From: Thermoplasmata archaeon
Lineage (GTDB): Archaea; Thermoplasmatota; Thermoplasmata; Thermoplasmatales; Thermoplasmataceae
Assembly: GCA_021797055.1 (NCBI GenBank)
Contig: JAKAAI010000090.1
Span: 1-7,071, forward strand
DNA length: 7,071 bases
Reading direction: 5' to 3'
In this document: positions 1 to 6,109 of the stretch, in pieces
How the letters are laid out: the number at the start of each line of letters is the position of its first letter
How positions within the stretch are numbered: the stretch's first letter is position 1
The notes under the pieces: generated by a model
The model's database searches: none
Seen by the model: the letters and a program-made list of their open reading frames with translations, nothing else
Told to the model about the DNA's origin: nothing
Program-made: the position numbers and the translations under genes

Positions 1-909
1 GATCTGATCAGTGGGGGTTCGCATTTTACGAACAAGCCTTCTGTTTACAAAATGGCAAAGGAGTTTCATGTTCATCCAGAAGTTATTAAAAACAGGATAA
101 ACTACTTGGTGGAAACGGGATTGATTCGGGGGGTAAAGTTTTACGCCGACAGCAGGTTTATGCCCTGGAATCGTTACTTCATTTTGACTCGCGCAGGAAA
201 AAGTTCCGCTAAAGAAATTTTTGACCATTTTCCAGAATTTCCTCTGGTAGAACGTGTGATTTTTGGTACCCTTAAGTTGCCGTTCTTCGCAGACTCTAAG
301 GTTGATGCAAACGTCGAAAGAGAGTTTTCTAGCATTTCCCTGATTGCATCAGATGATTCGGAGATGAAAAAGCAATTGCACGACCTGGAAAAAACCCTTG
401 ATCACGCGTTGGATTTTATAGAAATTATGAATGACTCTCCTCATAAAGAGAGACTGATATCTCCAAGCGAGCAATTGGTTCTGAATGCCGTTATGTACCA
501 AAACCCTCTATCAATGAGTATAAATAAAATTGCTCGGGAACTCAGAGTACCAGCCCGTACAGTTCGCAGGAAGATCACAAAGATGCTTGATGCTGGAGTG
601 ATTTACGAGGAGGTTTCGTTTGACACCTATATGGCCCAAGGAGTTCTGCTGCCCAGCATTATCATGACTGGTGACTACCAAAAATGGCTGCCCGCCATAA
701 ATGAATCGGAATTCCTGCGAGATCGATTACTATTATACAAGAACTGGTCCAGGTTCTCTTTTTTCATCTTTTACGCAGAAACTTTCTCTATCGTTGATCA
801 ACTAATCGTGGCTGCAAGAAAAATTGATCCGGCAAGCAAGTTGACGTACAGAAATGGGTCATACAACAATCCTCATGTAAGATACCCCCTGCCTGAAATT
901 GAGGAATGA
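1..909 (+). CDS. Twin winged-helix transcriptional regulator, 5' end outside window
   Basis: Probably a DNA-binding transcriptional regulator of the archaeal Lrp/AsnC-like type with two winged helices; target genes cannot be told. The frame is open from base 1 with no stop. The first ATG (52) falls inside the first helix-turn-helix, so it is not a credible start and the gene begins upstream of the window. Numbering from base 1 (302 codons), HTH 1 covers about residues 12-45 (SVYKMAKEF, then EVIKNRINYLVETGLI). A mixed alpha/beta region follows, then a helical linker around 127-143. HTH 2 spans about 154-207, with SEQLVLNAVMYQ, SINKIARELRV and recognition helix PARTVRRKITKMLDAG leading into a wing. 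The last 95 residues look like an alpha/beta ligand or dimerisation part. It ends at TGA 907-909, with no T-run close behind. The fold class is well supported by the helix pattern; the family name is an inference, and no ligand can be named. Confidence 0.75.
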   Translation, partial: DLISGGSHFTNKPSVYKMAKEFHVHPEVIKNRINYLVETGLIRGVKFYADSRFMPWNRYFILTRAGKSSAKEIFDHFPEFPLVERVIFGTLKLPFFADSKVDANVEREFSSISLIASDDSEMKKQLHDLEKTLDHALDFIEIMNDSPHKERLISPSEQLVLNAVMYQNPLSMSINKIARELRVPARTVRRKITKMLDAGVIYEEVSFDTYMAQGVLLPSIIMTGDYQKWLPAINESEFLRDRLLLYKNWSRFSFFIFYAETFSIVDQLIVAARKIDPASKLTYRNGSYNNPHVRYPLPEIEE

Positions 910-1029
910 GCCCAGTGGACTGAGCATTACTTCATCGAGAATTCAAACAACCAGTGTTAGCTGTAGGAATGCGACTGCTTCATTCCATGAATATCTTGCT
1001 ATGAGTCTTCATTATCACAGCCTTAAGAT

Positions 1030-1233
1030 CTATGTGAGATACAGGAGTGCTCCATCAACGCAAATAATCTGATGAATATCTTTGGTAAGAACTCTGATAT
1101 CCCGCAGCTTATCAACAACGTGCTTCACACCATCAACATAGATGTATGTGCTACAAACTCTTACCAGAATGTAGCCATGCACATTCTGGTGCGCAACATG
1201 GTTTGAAACAGCGATCAGAATTACAAAAGCATT
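1030..1233 (-). pseudogene. Possible remnant of a small Lrp/AsnC-type RAM domain
   Basis: A minus-strand frame of about 67 codons lies between stop codons and contains no ATG; the stop is TAG at 1032-1030. Its C-terminal 50 residues have the look of a RAM (Lrp/AsnC ligand-binding) domain: strand HGYILVRV, helix VDGVKHVVDKLRDI, then strand-like IHQIICVDGALLYL where a RAM domain would have its valine-rich strand and GxYD-type turn. The second half of such a domain is missing. It follows the decayed permease on the same strand, overlapping its end by 13 bases. Nothing upstream serves as a clear start. This may be a gene relic or a chance open frame; the resemblance is by eye only. Confidence 0.25.
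1163..1190. repeat. Perfect 10-bp inverted repeat with 8-nt spacer
   Basis: ACCAGAATGT at 1163-1172 is the exact reverse complement of ACATTCTGGT at 1181-1190, with spacer AGCCATGC. It could form an RNA hairpin on either strand or be a dimeric protein-binding site. It lies within the possible RAM-domain remnant, so it may also be fortuitous. No T-run follows on either strand, so it is not a convincing terminator. Confidence 0.7.
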
Positions 1234-1986
1234 TTATCGTTCAAGAGCGTTATATAGATTGCCATGACTATAACTCTAACAGCAAATATCTGAGCCAATC
1301 TTCTCTTAAGTAACCTGCTTGCAGTGTGTGCACAGATCCAGCCTCCCGGCATACCTCCTGCAATGAAGTGTCCACTGATCCCGAGATTGAGTTATCCGCT
1401 AAGGGATAACGGAAAGCAAACATAATACCCAATGTTATAACTCACCACGGGGTTTCTCATCGCAAGTATTATTCCAACGAAACCTCCAAAGAGAAGACCA
1501 GGTACTATCTGGAACCCGCCACCAATGCTAATATTACCTGATGCGAAGCCAGCAATCATCCAGGTGGAGACAAGTTTTGTATAGGAAATGAATACATTTC
1601 TCTTTACGGTGGGCATGCCAACGCACTTTCTCTTGGGCTAGTATAACGCAATGGCTACCATCATGATACTGGAGAAGAAAAGCAGGTACGTCCCGGGCGT
1701 TAAAAATTTCAGTTCAGATCCTAAAAGAAAATCCACTATCCTTGGTATGATAAAGATGTCACTTGCTCTGTAATTCATGTTTCCTTTGTGTGTGTGCTGA
1801 ATCTGGTTCAGGTATGCATTGATTCCAAGAACAAGAGCTGCATTGTCTATTGCCATATGCGGATGACCAAAACCAACGAAATAGATGAGAAAGGGGATTA
1901 CAGTATTGAGCCAATTCCATCAATTAAATCGAAGGAGAGACCGAACAGCAAACCTTAGGCTGTTTAAGGGATGTCACGTAAATCAT
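1221..1986 (-). pseudogene. Decayed TauE/SafE-family membrane permease
   Basis: Intact members (formerly DUF81) are membrane permeases exporting sulfite, sulfoacetate or other small anions. Starting from ATG 1986 the pieces run in family order: MIYVTSLKQP; after a shift, GLLFGLSFDLIDGIGSIL, matching the first GxGGG-type helix; after a second shift near 1890, PFLIYFVGFGHPHMAIDNAA and INAYLNQIQHTHKGN, matching the usual (hp)xxAigTS and HxxxGnv region. A segment ending SSIMMVAIALY follows, then in-frame TAG (1640-1638), PKRKC, the second-half motif NISIGGGFQIVPGLLFGG, a shortened stretch, in-frame TAA (1394-1392), and GGMPGGWICAHTASRLLKRR as in the last helices. It stops at TAA 1223-1221. The total of about 255 codons equals the family's usual length. 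Two frameshifts, two nonsense codons and a probable small deletion make it non-functional. Substrate cannot be inferred. Motif matching was by eye. Confidence 0.75.
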
Positions 1987-2141
1987 GGACTGAATGAATC
2001 TGTATACCCAGAACGACAGAATTGAGCAATTATATTCAATCCCGGCATTGACTTACACACTGCCGGGTGCCATTTCGATACCAGGAAATAATTCATCATC
2101 TGCACGTACTTCACCTGCCAGCTTATCTTAGATAACTTCAT
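1983..2141 (-). CDS. Small ORF of 52 codons overlapping the permease start (ATGA)
   Basis: A minus-strand ATG frame starting MKLSKISWQVKYVQ ends in TGA at 1985-1983, so its stop overlaps the ATG of the decayed permease (sequence ATGA), the usual geometry of translational coupling. The frame stays open upstream to about 2200 without another ATG. No domain is recognised with confidence. The C-terminal part contains CRSGY, which resembles the rhodanese active-site loop CRSGxR, and rhodanese genes do occur beside TauE/SafE genes; however, the arginine is absent, the rest of a rhodanese fold is not visible, and five residues are weak evidence. It may be a genuine small gene, a remnant of a larger one, or chance. 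Confidence 0.2.
   Translation of the reverse strand: MKLSKISWQVKYVQMMNYFLVSKWHPAVCKSMPGLNIIAQFCRSGYTDSFSP
2041..2067. other. GC-rich hairpin (7-bp perfect stem, 13-nt loop)
   Basis: CCCGGCA at 2041-2047 pairs exactly with TGCCGGG at 2061-2067. The stem is strikingly GC-rich for an otherwise A+T-leaning stretch. No T-run follows on either strand. It lies 55-81 nt upstream of the permease pseudogene ATG, inside the small minus-strand ORF. It could be an operator, an RNA structure or a relic of a mobile element; the sequence does not decide. Confidence 0.4.
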
Positions 2142-2199
2142 GGGTATACCTTCATTCTTGCCTATATGTATCAGATCCAGGAAATACGAAAAACTTTTC

Positions 2200-2453
2200 T
2201 TATTTTATTTGCGGTATGGATCTCTCCTCCAAGGGAAAGAGATTAGACATTGGCATTTTCGTCATTCTTAGTGTTAATGTATCTTTGCCTCCGGTCAGCA
2301 TAACAAGCATCTCAGGCATTTCTTTTCATCATTCCCTATTATTCACGATAAATAGCATTTTTCAAATCCATGTTCATTTTATTTGGTGTATCAACATAAA
2401 TCATGCCTCGAATGCAGAAATTCCTCAAGAGATTCCAGAAAAATCTCTTTCAT
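2200..2453 (-). pseudogene. Possible frameshifted small gene, unrecognised
   Basis: Three protein-like minus-strand pieces follow each other in different frames. MKEIFLESLEEFLHSR starts at ATG 2453. A shifted frame gives GMIYVDTPNKMNMDLKNAI and then two stops. Finally a 39-codon ATG frame at 2319-2200 begins MPEMLVMLTGGKDTLTLRM and ends TAA. Joined, they would make a protein of roughly 80 residues. I recognise no family. The charged, periodic composition is more protein-like than the hydrophobic plus-strand frame over the same bases, but three pieces in changing frames can arise by chance. It lies on the same strand as the decayed permease and may belong to the same eroded cluster. Confidence 0.2.
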
Positions 2454-2493
2454 AATATTTGTCACATTCCAACACTTTTTGTGTCGTACTACC

Positions 2494-2502
2494 TAATATA
2501 TT
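2494..2502 (+). promoter_or_regulatory. Candidate TATA box for the repeat surface protein
   Basis: TAATATATT is centred about 45 nt upstream of ATG 2543. Transcription would then start near 2522-2525, giving a leader of about 20 nt without a clear Shine-Dalgarno. Alternatively it would give a leaderless mRNA beginning at the in-frame GTG at 2522. No purine-rich BRE stands out just upstream. Confidence 0.45.
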
Positions 2503-2542
2503 CATACTGATTTTCTTTCACGTGGAAAATCCAAAAAATGGA

Positions 2543-4819
2543 ATGAGAAAGATAGCATCTAATGCCATTTTCGCGGTTATAGTAATCGCTCTTCTGGGTA
2601 CGTCGTTCGAATTGGCACTTGGCCATTCGAACGATAGTCAAACTTCAACCGGAAGTTATTTTCTTTTTCAGACTGGATCAGGAAAGTATACACTTAGCAT
2701 AAAGGAGACGGGACTTCCAGCGGGTCATCTTTGGAACGTTTCTCTTGGAGGGGACGGCTCCGGTGGTTTTGTAACGGCAATCAATAGCTCAAAATCTACC
2801 ATAATTCAATTCATGTTGGCAAATGGCAATTATACTTTTACACCTGCCAGTGTGGGTTATGCCAGCAATGTGACCATGACGACTCCCAATCAGATGCCGG
2901 ATGCTGTATCTATCAGCGGTAGTAACCTAACCTACAACGTTTACTTCAACAAGACGTATGCTGTTAGTCTCATTGAGAGTGGCCTTCCTTCGGGAATGAA
3001 CTGGATGGCTAATTTAATGGATCTCAGCTATAATGACGTGTCTTCGTCTAACATCACTAACAGCAGCAATCTTGTTTTTGAGTTGGTAAATGGGACGTGG
3101 ATTGCATCCGCTGTTCCATTTGTCAGTGGCTATAGCGGCTACAACGCGTATTTTAATAATTCCGATCAGTCATACCAGTATTTAAATATTAATGGAGCAC
3201 CAACGACGGTATACATCCATTTTATAAGGTCGTACAGTATCAATTTTACAGAAACAGGTCTGCCCGCAAACAGCATCTGGAAAATAAACATCGCAGATTC
3301 ATCGATGGAGAGCAAGGGTAATTTCAATACCGTTTATGCAACGATGGCGGAATATACGTTACCTGAATTTAACGACACCTGGTACTACAGCTTCAGTACA
3401 TCTGTGCCTGGTGGATACTTTGCCTATCCGTCCAGCGGATCCGTCCAGGTCTCAGGAAGTAACGTTTCAGTAGCGGTAACTTTTTCCACGTCCCCGCCAA
3501 GCGGGTATTATTTTTTAAACTTCACAGAGACTGGCCTTTCGCCCGGAACCTCATGGTACGTGACACTTAACGGAAGCACGGAATCATCCACCGCTAGTAC
3601 GATAACTTTCTCTGTGCTGGACGGAACCTATTCATACATTGTAGGTAACGTAAATGGATACACGCAAATTCCGTCCTCCGGAAATATAACTGTCAGTGGA
3701 AGCAACGTTAATCAGACAGTCAGATTCACTTCATCTGCTACAGCTCCTCCAGTGTGGGCATTCATCGGAGCGTATGCAGACTATAGAGTGACATCGGTGT
3801 ACGATGGCATTATTTCCAGCGGTAATCTGACAATGCAGGCAATTGCCGTCAATCTGACCAACAATACTGTAGCATTGAGTATAACAGGGCAAGGAGTTAC
3901 TTCCGGAGCAACTAGCAATACTACACTCTACATTAACTGGAATGACTTCTCTTTCTGGCTCGGTAAGGGCCTGATATCAGAATTGAACAGTGGTACCAGC
4001 CCAGTGGGCCCGAATGCCAGCGTCAGCACCTCAATAAAAATCAGCACCCCTGATGGAATATTTCTTACAGATAGAGTGGTTTTTTCATCGAACGGGCAGG
4101 ATGTGAATTTTTACTTTGATATGTATTCAGGGATATTCGTGGCTCTTCTTGAGACGAATACAACTGGTAGCATCAACGCCAATATTACATCCACAAACAT
4201 TCCTGAAGGTGGCACGGCCCAGCCTTTCTATACGGTATCATTCTCGGAATCTGGTCTCCCAGCAGGCACGGCATGGTATGTCAACCTTAGCAATGGTAAG
4301 CTGTACACATCAACGTCAGACACAATATCCATACGGGAAACAAATGGAACATATTCATACTCGGTTGCCTCATCCAACAAGATATTCAGCCCTGCACCAG
4401 CTTCAGGTTCAATAACAGTCAACGGAGGATTGGTGTCAGTGCTCATAACATTCTCACAGACACACGGATCAAGCTATACTGTAACATTCTCAGAAACTGG
4501 CCTTCCGTCTGGCATACTATGGTATGTGAACTTCAACGGAACAAACAAATCATCCACTACAGGCACAATCACATTCACGGCCCCCAATGGAACGTATTCT
4601 TTTACCGTCGGTAACGTTTCTGGGTATTCTGTTTCGTCTTCGTCTGGTTCAATATCTGTCAATGGAAACAGCGTATCAAATACCATCACGTTCTATCCTA
4701 TCAAGAAATCATCTTCAGGTTCTGGGATACCTGCAGATGAGATATATGGAATCTCTGGAGGGGTGGTATTGGCCGTGGTAATCGTGTCTGTACTTGCATT
4801 TATGAAAAAGAGGAAGTGA
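2543..4819 (+). CDS. Secreted, membrane-anchored surface protein with six ETGLP-type modules
   Basis: A large envelope protein displayed outside the cell; its exact role (structural, adhesive or S-layer associated) is unknown. Starting at ATG 2543 (758 aa) puts a signal peptide at the very N-terminus: basic MRKIASNA, a hydrophobic core to about residue 25, then polar GHSNDSQTST. The frame stays open upstream to a TTG at 2459 and includes GTG 2522, a possible alternative. Six modules begin near residues 49, 139, 231, 323, 563 and 645, each with the pattern FxE[TS]GLPxGxxWxV; copies 4-6 continue with a GTYSY/GTYSF strand and a PxSGxIxVxG strand. Between copies 4 and 5 lies a distinct domain of about 160 residues. 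The C-terminus has a transmembrane helix (about 736-754) and the tail MKKRK, giving an outside-N, inside-C anchor. About 30 N-x-S/T sequons suggest heavy glycosylation. No protease active site was seen, though such modules also occur beside thermopsin-like proteases in related archaea. Confidence 0.85.
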   Translation: MRKIASNAIFAVIVIALLGTSFELALGHSNDSQTSTGSYFLFQTGSGKYTLSIKETGLPAGHLWNVSLGGDGSGGFVTAINSSKSTIIQFMLANGNYTFTPASVGYASNVTMTTPNQMPDAVSISGSNLTYNVYFNKTYAVSLIESGLPSGMNWMANLMDLSYNDVSSSNITNSSNLVFELVNGTWIASAVPFVSGYSGYNAYFNNSDQSYQYLNINGAPTTVYIHFIRSYSINFTETGLPANSIWKINIADSSMESKGNFNTVYATMAEYTLPEFNDTWYYSFSTSVPGGYFAYPSSGSVQVSGSNVSVAVTFSTSPPSGYYFLNFTETGLSPGTSWYVTLNGSTESSTASTITFSVLDGTYSYIVGNVNGYTQIPSSGNITVSGSNVNQTVRFTSSATAPPVWAFIGAYADYRVTSVYDGIISSGNLTMQAIAVNLTNNTVALSITGQGVTSGATSNTTLYINWNDFSFWLGKGLISELNSGTSPVGPNASVSTSIKISTPDGIFLTDRVVFSSNGQDVNFYFDMYSGIFVALLETNTTGSINANITSTNIPEGGTAQPFYTVSFSESGLPAGTAWYVNLSNGKLYTSTSDTISIRETNGTYSYSVASSNKIFSPAPASGSITVNGGLVSVLITFSQTHGSSYTVTFSETGLPSGILWYVNFNGTNKSSTTGTITFTAPNGTYSFTVGNVSGYSVSSSSGSISVNGNSVSNTITFYPIKKSSSGSGIPADEIYGISGGVVLAVVIVSVLAFMKKRK
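2687..4717 (+). repeat. Six ETGLPxGxxWxV protein modules encoded in one gene
   Basis: The coding modules start near 2687 (IKETGLPAGHLWNVSL), 2957 (LIESGLPSGMNWMANL), 3233 (NFTETGLPANSIWKINI), 3509 (NFTETGLSPGTSWYVTL), 4229 (SFSESGLPAGTAWYVNL) and 4475 (TFSETGLPSGILWYVNF). Spacing is 82-92 codons except for the 240-codon gap between copies 4 and 5, which holds an unrelated domain. Copies 4, 5 and 6 are the most alike, so they are probably the younger duplications; copies 1-3 have drifted. The repetition is clear in protein but only moderate in DNA, so it is an old duplication rather than a fresh tandem array. Confidence 0.85.
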
Positions 4820-4850
4820 TTCTGCTTGCGGACACTGATCGCATTGGCAC

Positions 4851-4855
4851 TTTTT
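4851..4855 (+). terminator. Short T-run after the surface protein gene
   Basis: Five T residues lie 32 nt past the TGA of the surface protein gene. Archaeal RNA polymerase can stop at such runs without a hairpin, but five T's are marginal and no stem precedes them. Confidence 0.25.
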
Positions 4856-4957
4856 ATTGAGTTTATCTCCTGCTTATCGCAGATGAGCGTAAGATCTGGG
4901 CCTGCCACCATTCAAGGCGCTACAATTGCTGGTCACTCAGGCGACTCTATACATTGC

Positions 4958-4963
4958 TATAAA
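4958..4963 (+). promoter_or_regulatory. Candidate TATA box for the N-anchored surface protein
   Basis: TATAAA is about 70 nt upstream of ATG 5032, implying transcription from about 4985-4988 and a leader near 45 nt. A leader of that length fits the Shine-Dalgarno-like sequence seen before the start. If used, it would let this gene be expressed independently of the larger surface protein gene upstream. The weaker TATTTAA around 4977-4983 is an alternative. Confidence 0.3.
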
Positions 4964-5020
4964 CCGAGCTTACATCTATTTAATCGCATTAGTGGCAACA
5001 GCCTATGCTCGAAAACTAGA

Positions 5021-5025
5021 GAGGG
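5021..5025 (+). promoter_or_regulatory. Shine-Dalgarno-like GAGGG that favours ATG 5032
   Basis: Two in-frame ATGs lie close together at 5026 and 5032. GAGGG ends directly against the first, too close for ribosome binding, but lies 6 nt before the second, a normal spacing. An in-frame TAG at 5017-5019 excludes longer starts. Confidence 0.45.
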
Positions 5026-5031
5026 ATGCAT

Positions 5032-5613
5032 ATGGTTCTAAGACAATACTCAGTTGCCAAAGGATTAGGAATCATTGTAGGCTTTGTTATTTTCGTCATA
5101 ATAATTGCAATCATCTTTACTCCCTTTCTCCATGTTTTGGAAAGAGGGACTTCAGAGGCTACATTCGGATTCCCATCTTCTTCTGACCTCTCAGGTGCCT
5201 CAGGTGTTAACGCTAGCTTTGAAGAGCAGAGAAACCCAAGCCCAACCAATGGAAGTACCCTTGCCTATAACTCCGGCATTGTTTCAGGGAAATATGTCTG
5301 CTACAACAGCACCTCCGACGGTTATTTTGAGTTATTTGAGTTCAAGATGTCCACTAACGACAGTAGCAGCGCCCTCTATTCTCATTATTATGCCCAGTAC
5401 CACACTATCTGGAATGGCAACAAGTCGAAAGACAGCATCTCTGCAAATATATCTACCCTTGGATTTACCTATTTTTATTTTCAGGGAGCTGCATTAATTT
5501 CGTATAAGGTATCCGTGGGCTTTAGTGGGAGTTATACATTCCTTCTTGCATATGTTGGCAATGCCCCTGTTGACATTAACAATACTGCGGAAGCTGTTAT
5601 AATGCAAATGTGA
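5032..5613 (+). CDS. N-terminally membrane-anchored extracellular protein, unrecognised family
   Basis: A 193-aa protein starting MVLRQYSVAKG, chosen over ATG 5026 because of the GAGGG spacing. Residues about 11-33 form one strongly hydrophobic helix (GLGIIVGFVIFVIIIAIIF), not followed by a typical cleavage site, so it is probably an uncleaved anchor with the remaining 160 residues outside. That part is rich in Ser, Thr, Asn and aromatics and carries seven N-x-S/T sequons (for example NAS, NGS, NST, NDS, NKS, NIS, NNT). It contains one Cys (KYVCYN) and predicts as beta-rich, with strands such as YFELFEFKM, FTYFYFQGAALISYKVSV and YTFLLAYVG. I recognise no family and see no catalytic motif. The larger surface protein 212 nt upstream is on the same strand with a similar composition and the opposite anchoring, so a shared envelope role is plausible but inferred. 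The gene ends at TGA 5613, where a transposase remnant begins at once, so loss of its original C-terminus is possible. Confidence 0.75.
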   Translation: MVLRQYSVAKGLGIIVGFVIFVIIIAIIFTPFLHVLERGTSEATFGFPSSSDLSGASGVNASFEEQRNPSPTNGSTLAYNSGIVSGKYVCYNSTSDGYFELFEFKMSTNDSSSALYSHYYAQYHTIWNGNKSKDSISANISTLGFTYFYFQGAALISYKVSVGFSGSYTFLLAYVGNAPVDINNTAEAVIMQM

Positions 5614-6004
5614 TTGCAAGTGTCTGAACAGAGAAGGACGTACAAATGAAAACTCTCCATATGATCGCCAGCTAAGAATAGATCTGGGAAGCGTGAAGCT
5701 TGACAGATATTACTCGGGTCAGAGCATCTTATATGACTTCTCTGAAAACACAAAAATATTCATCATACCGAAGAAGAATTCCCTGATAAGGGGATCTAAG
5801 AGATGGAGGGAGATCATCCGAAGATTCATGAATGACCAATTGCCGTACTTGAGGGAATACTTCAGAAGAAACTGATCTGAATCCGGATTCTCTGCAGACG
5901 AGAGGTCAACAGGCCATATGATATTCCAGAGGAGAAAAGATCGCATTGAGACATCTGGATTCTGTAAACGATTGCTTCACAACCTGATACTTGTGAATGG
6001 ATAG
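5609..6004 (+). pseudogene. Truncated IS4-type DDE transposase remnant with premature stop
   Basis: The C-terminal third of an insertion-sequence transposase. The frame enters after TAA 5600-5602 and is recognisable from about 5615 (CKCLNREGRTN), through LGSVKLDRYYSGQSILYDF and IFIIPKKNSLIRGSKRW, to YLREYFRRN. It then meets TGA at 5873-5875 and continues in the same frame with SESGFSADERSTGHMIFQRR to TAG 6002-6004. The block around the stop fits the IS4 signature Y-x2-R-x3-E-x6-K: Tyr and Arg in YFRR, catalytic Glu in SES (codon 5879-5881). The premature stop sits inside x3, and the final Lys is replaced by Glu. The N-terminal two thirds, with both catalytic Asp residues, is absent, so it is dead. 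Its left edge abuts the stop codon of the surface gene. Bases 6005-6030 may hold the right end of the element, but no matching left inverted repeat is present. Confidence 0.8.
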
Positions 6005-6055
6005 GGGTCACTTATGTCCCAAAGTCCACAACAAACCTACGTTTATAAAGAATTG

Positions 6056-6081
6056 AAAAAGCGAAACTGAAAATCGGTTTC
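6056..6081 (-). terminator. Hairpin plus T-run ending the minus-strand protease unit
   Basis: GAAACTGA (6063-6070) pairs with TCGGTTTC (6074-6081) around an AAA loop: eight pairs, one of them G-T. Read on the minus strand the stem is followed at once by GC and then five T's (6060-6056). It begins 29 nt past the protease stop codon (6112-6110), the right place and orientation for the end of that transcript. Confidence 0.5.
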
Positions 6082-6109
6082 TTCATGTTTTATAGGAATA
6101 ACTGGATAT

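Noticed and set aside
987..1082. Direct repeat ATGAATATCTT at 987-997 and 1072-1082
   Set aside because: Only two A+T-rich 11-base copies with no flanking similarity; not enough for a CRISPR or iteron claim.
2216..2455. Plus-strand 79-codon frame before the surface gene
   Set aside because: No recognisable domain, no promoter at the right distance, irregular composition; the minus strand of the same bases looks more protein-like.
2459..2542. N-terminal extension of the surface protein from TTG 2459
   Set aside because: It would put 28 residues with a second hydrophobic run before an obvious signal peptide, and the candidate TATA box would lie inside the coding region.
4228..4689. Two similar minus-strand frames (4228-4446 and 4474-4689) opposite the surface gene, looking like paralogous small proteins
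   Set aside because: They resemble each other only because they are antisense to modules 5 and 6, which are repeats. No start signals, and the sense frame is clearly the real one.
4926..5186. Plus-strand frame with a membrane-like stretch (RAYIYLIALVATAYARKLE)
   Set aside because: Starts from a non-ATG codon, overlaps the start of the well-supported gene at 5032 in another frame and becomes unprotein-like (Cys/His/Arg-rich) there. It could be a tiny relic, but nothing supports it.
5105..5497. Plus-strand 130-codon frame inside the N-anchored surface gene
   Set aside because: Out-of-frame shadow: the 5032-5613 frame has a membrane anchor, sequons and a ribosome-binding sequence, this one has none.
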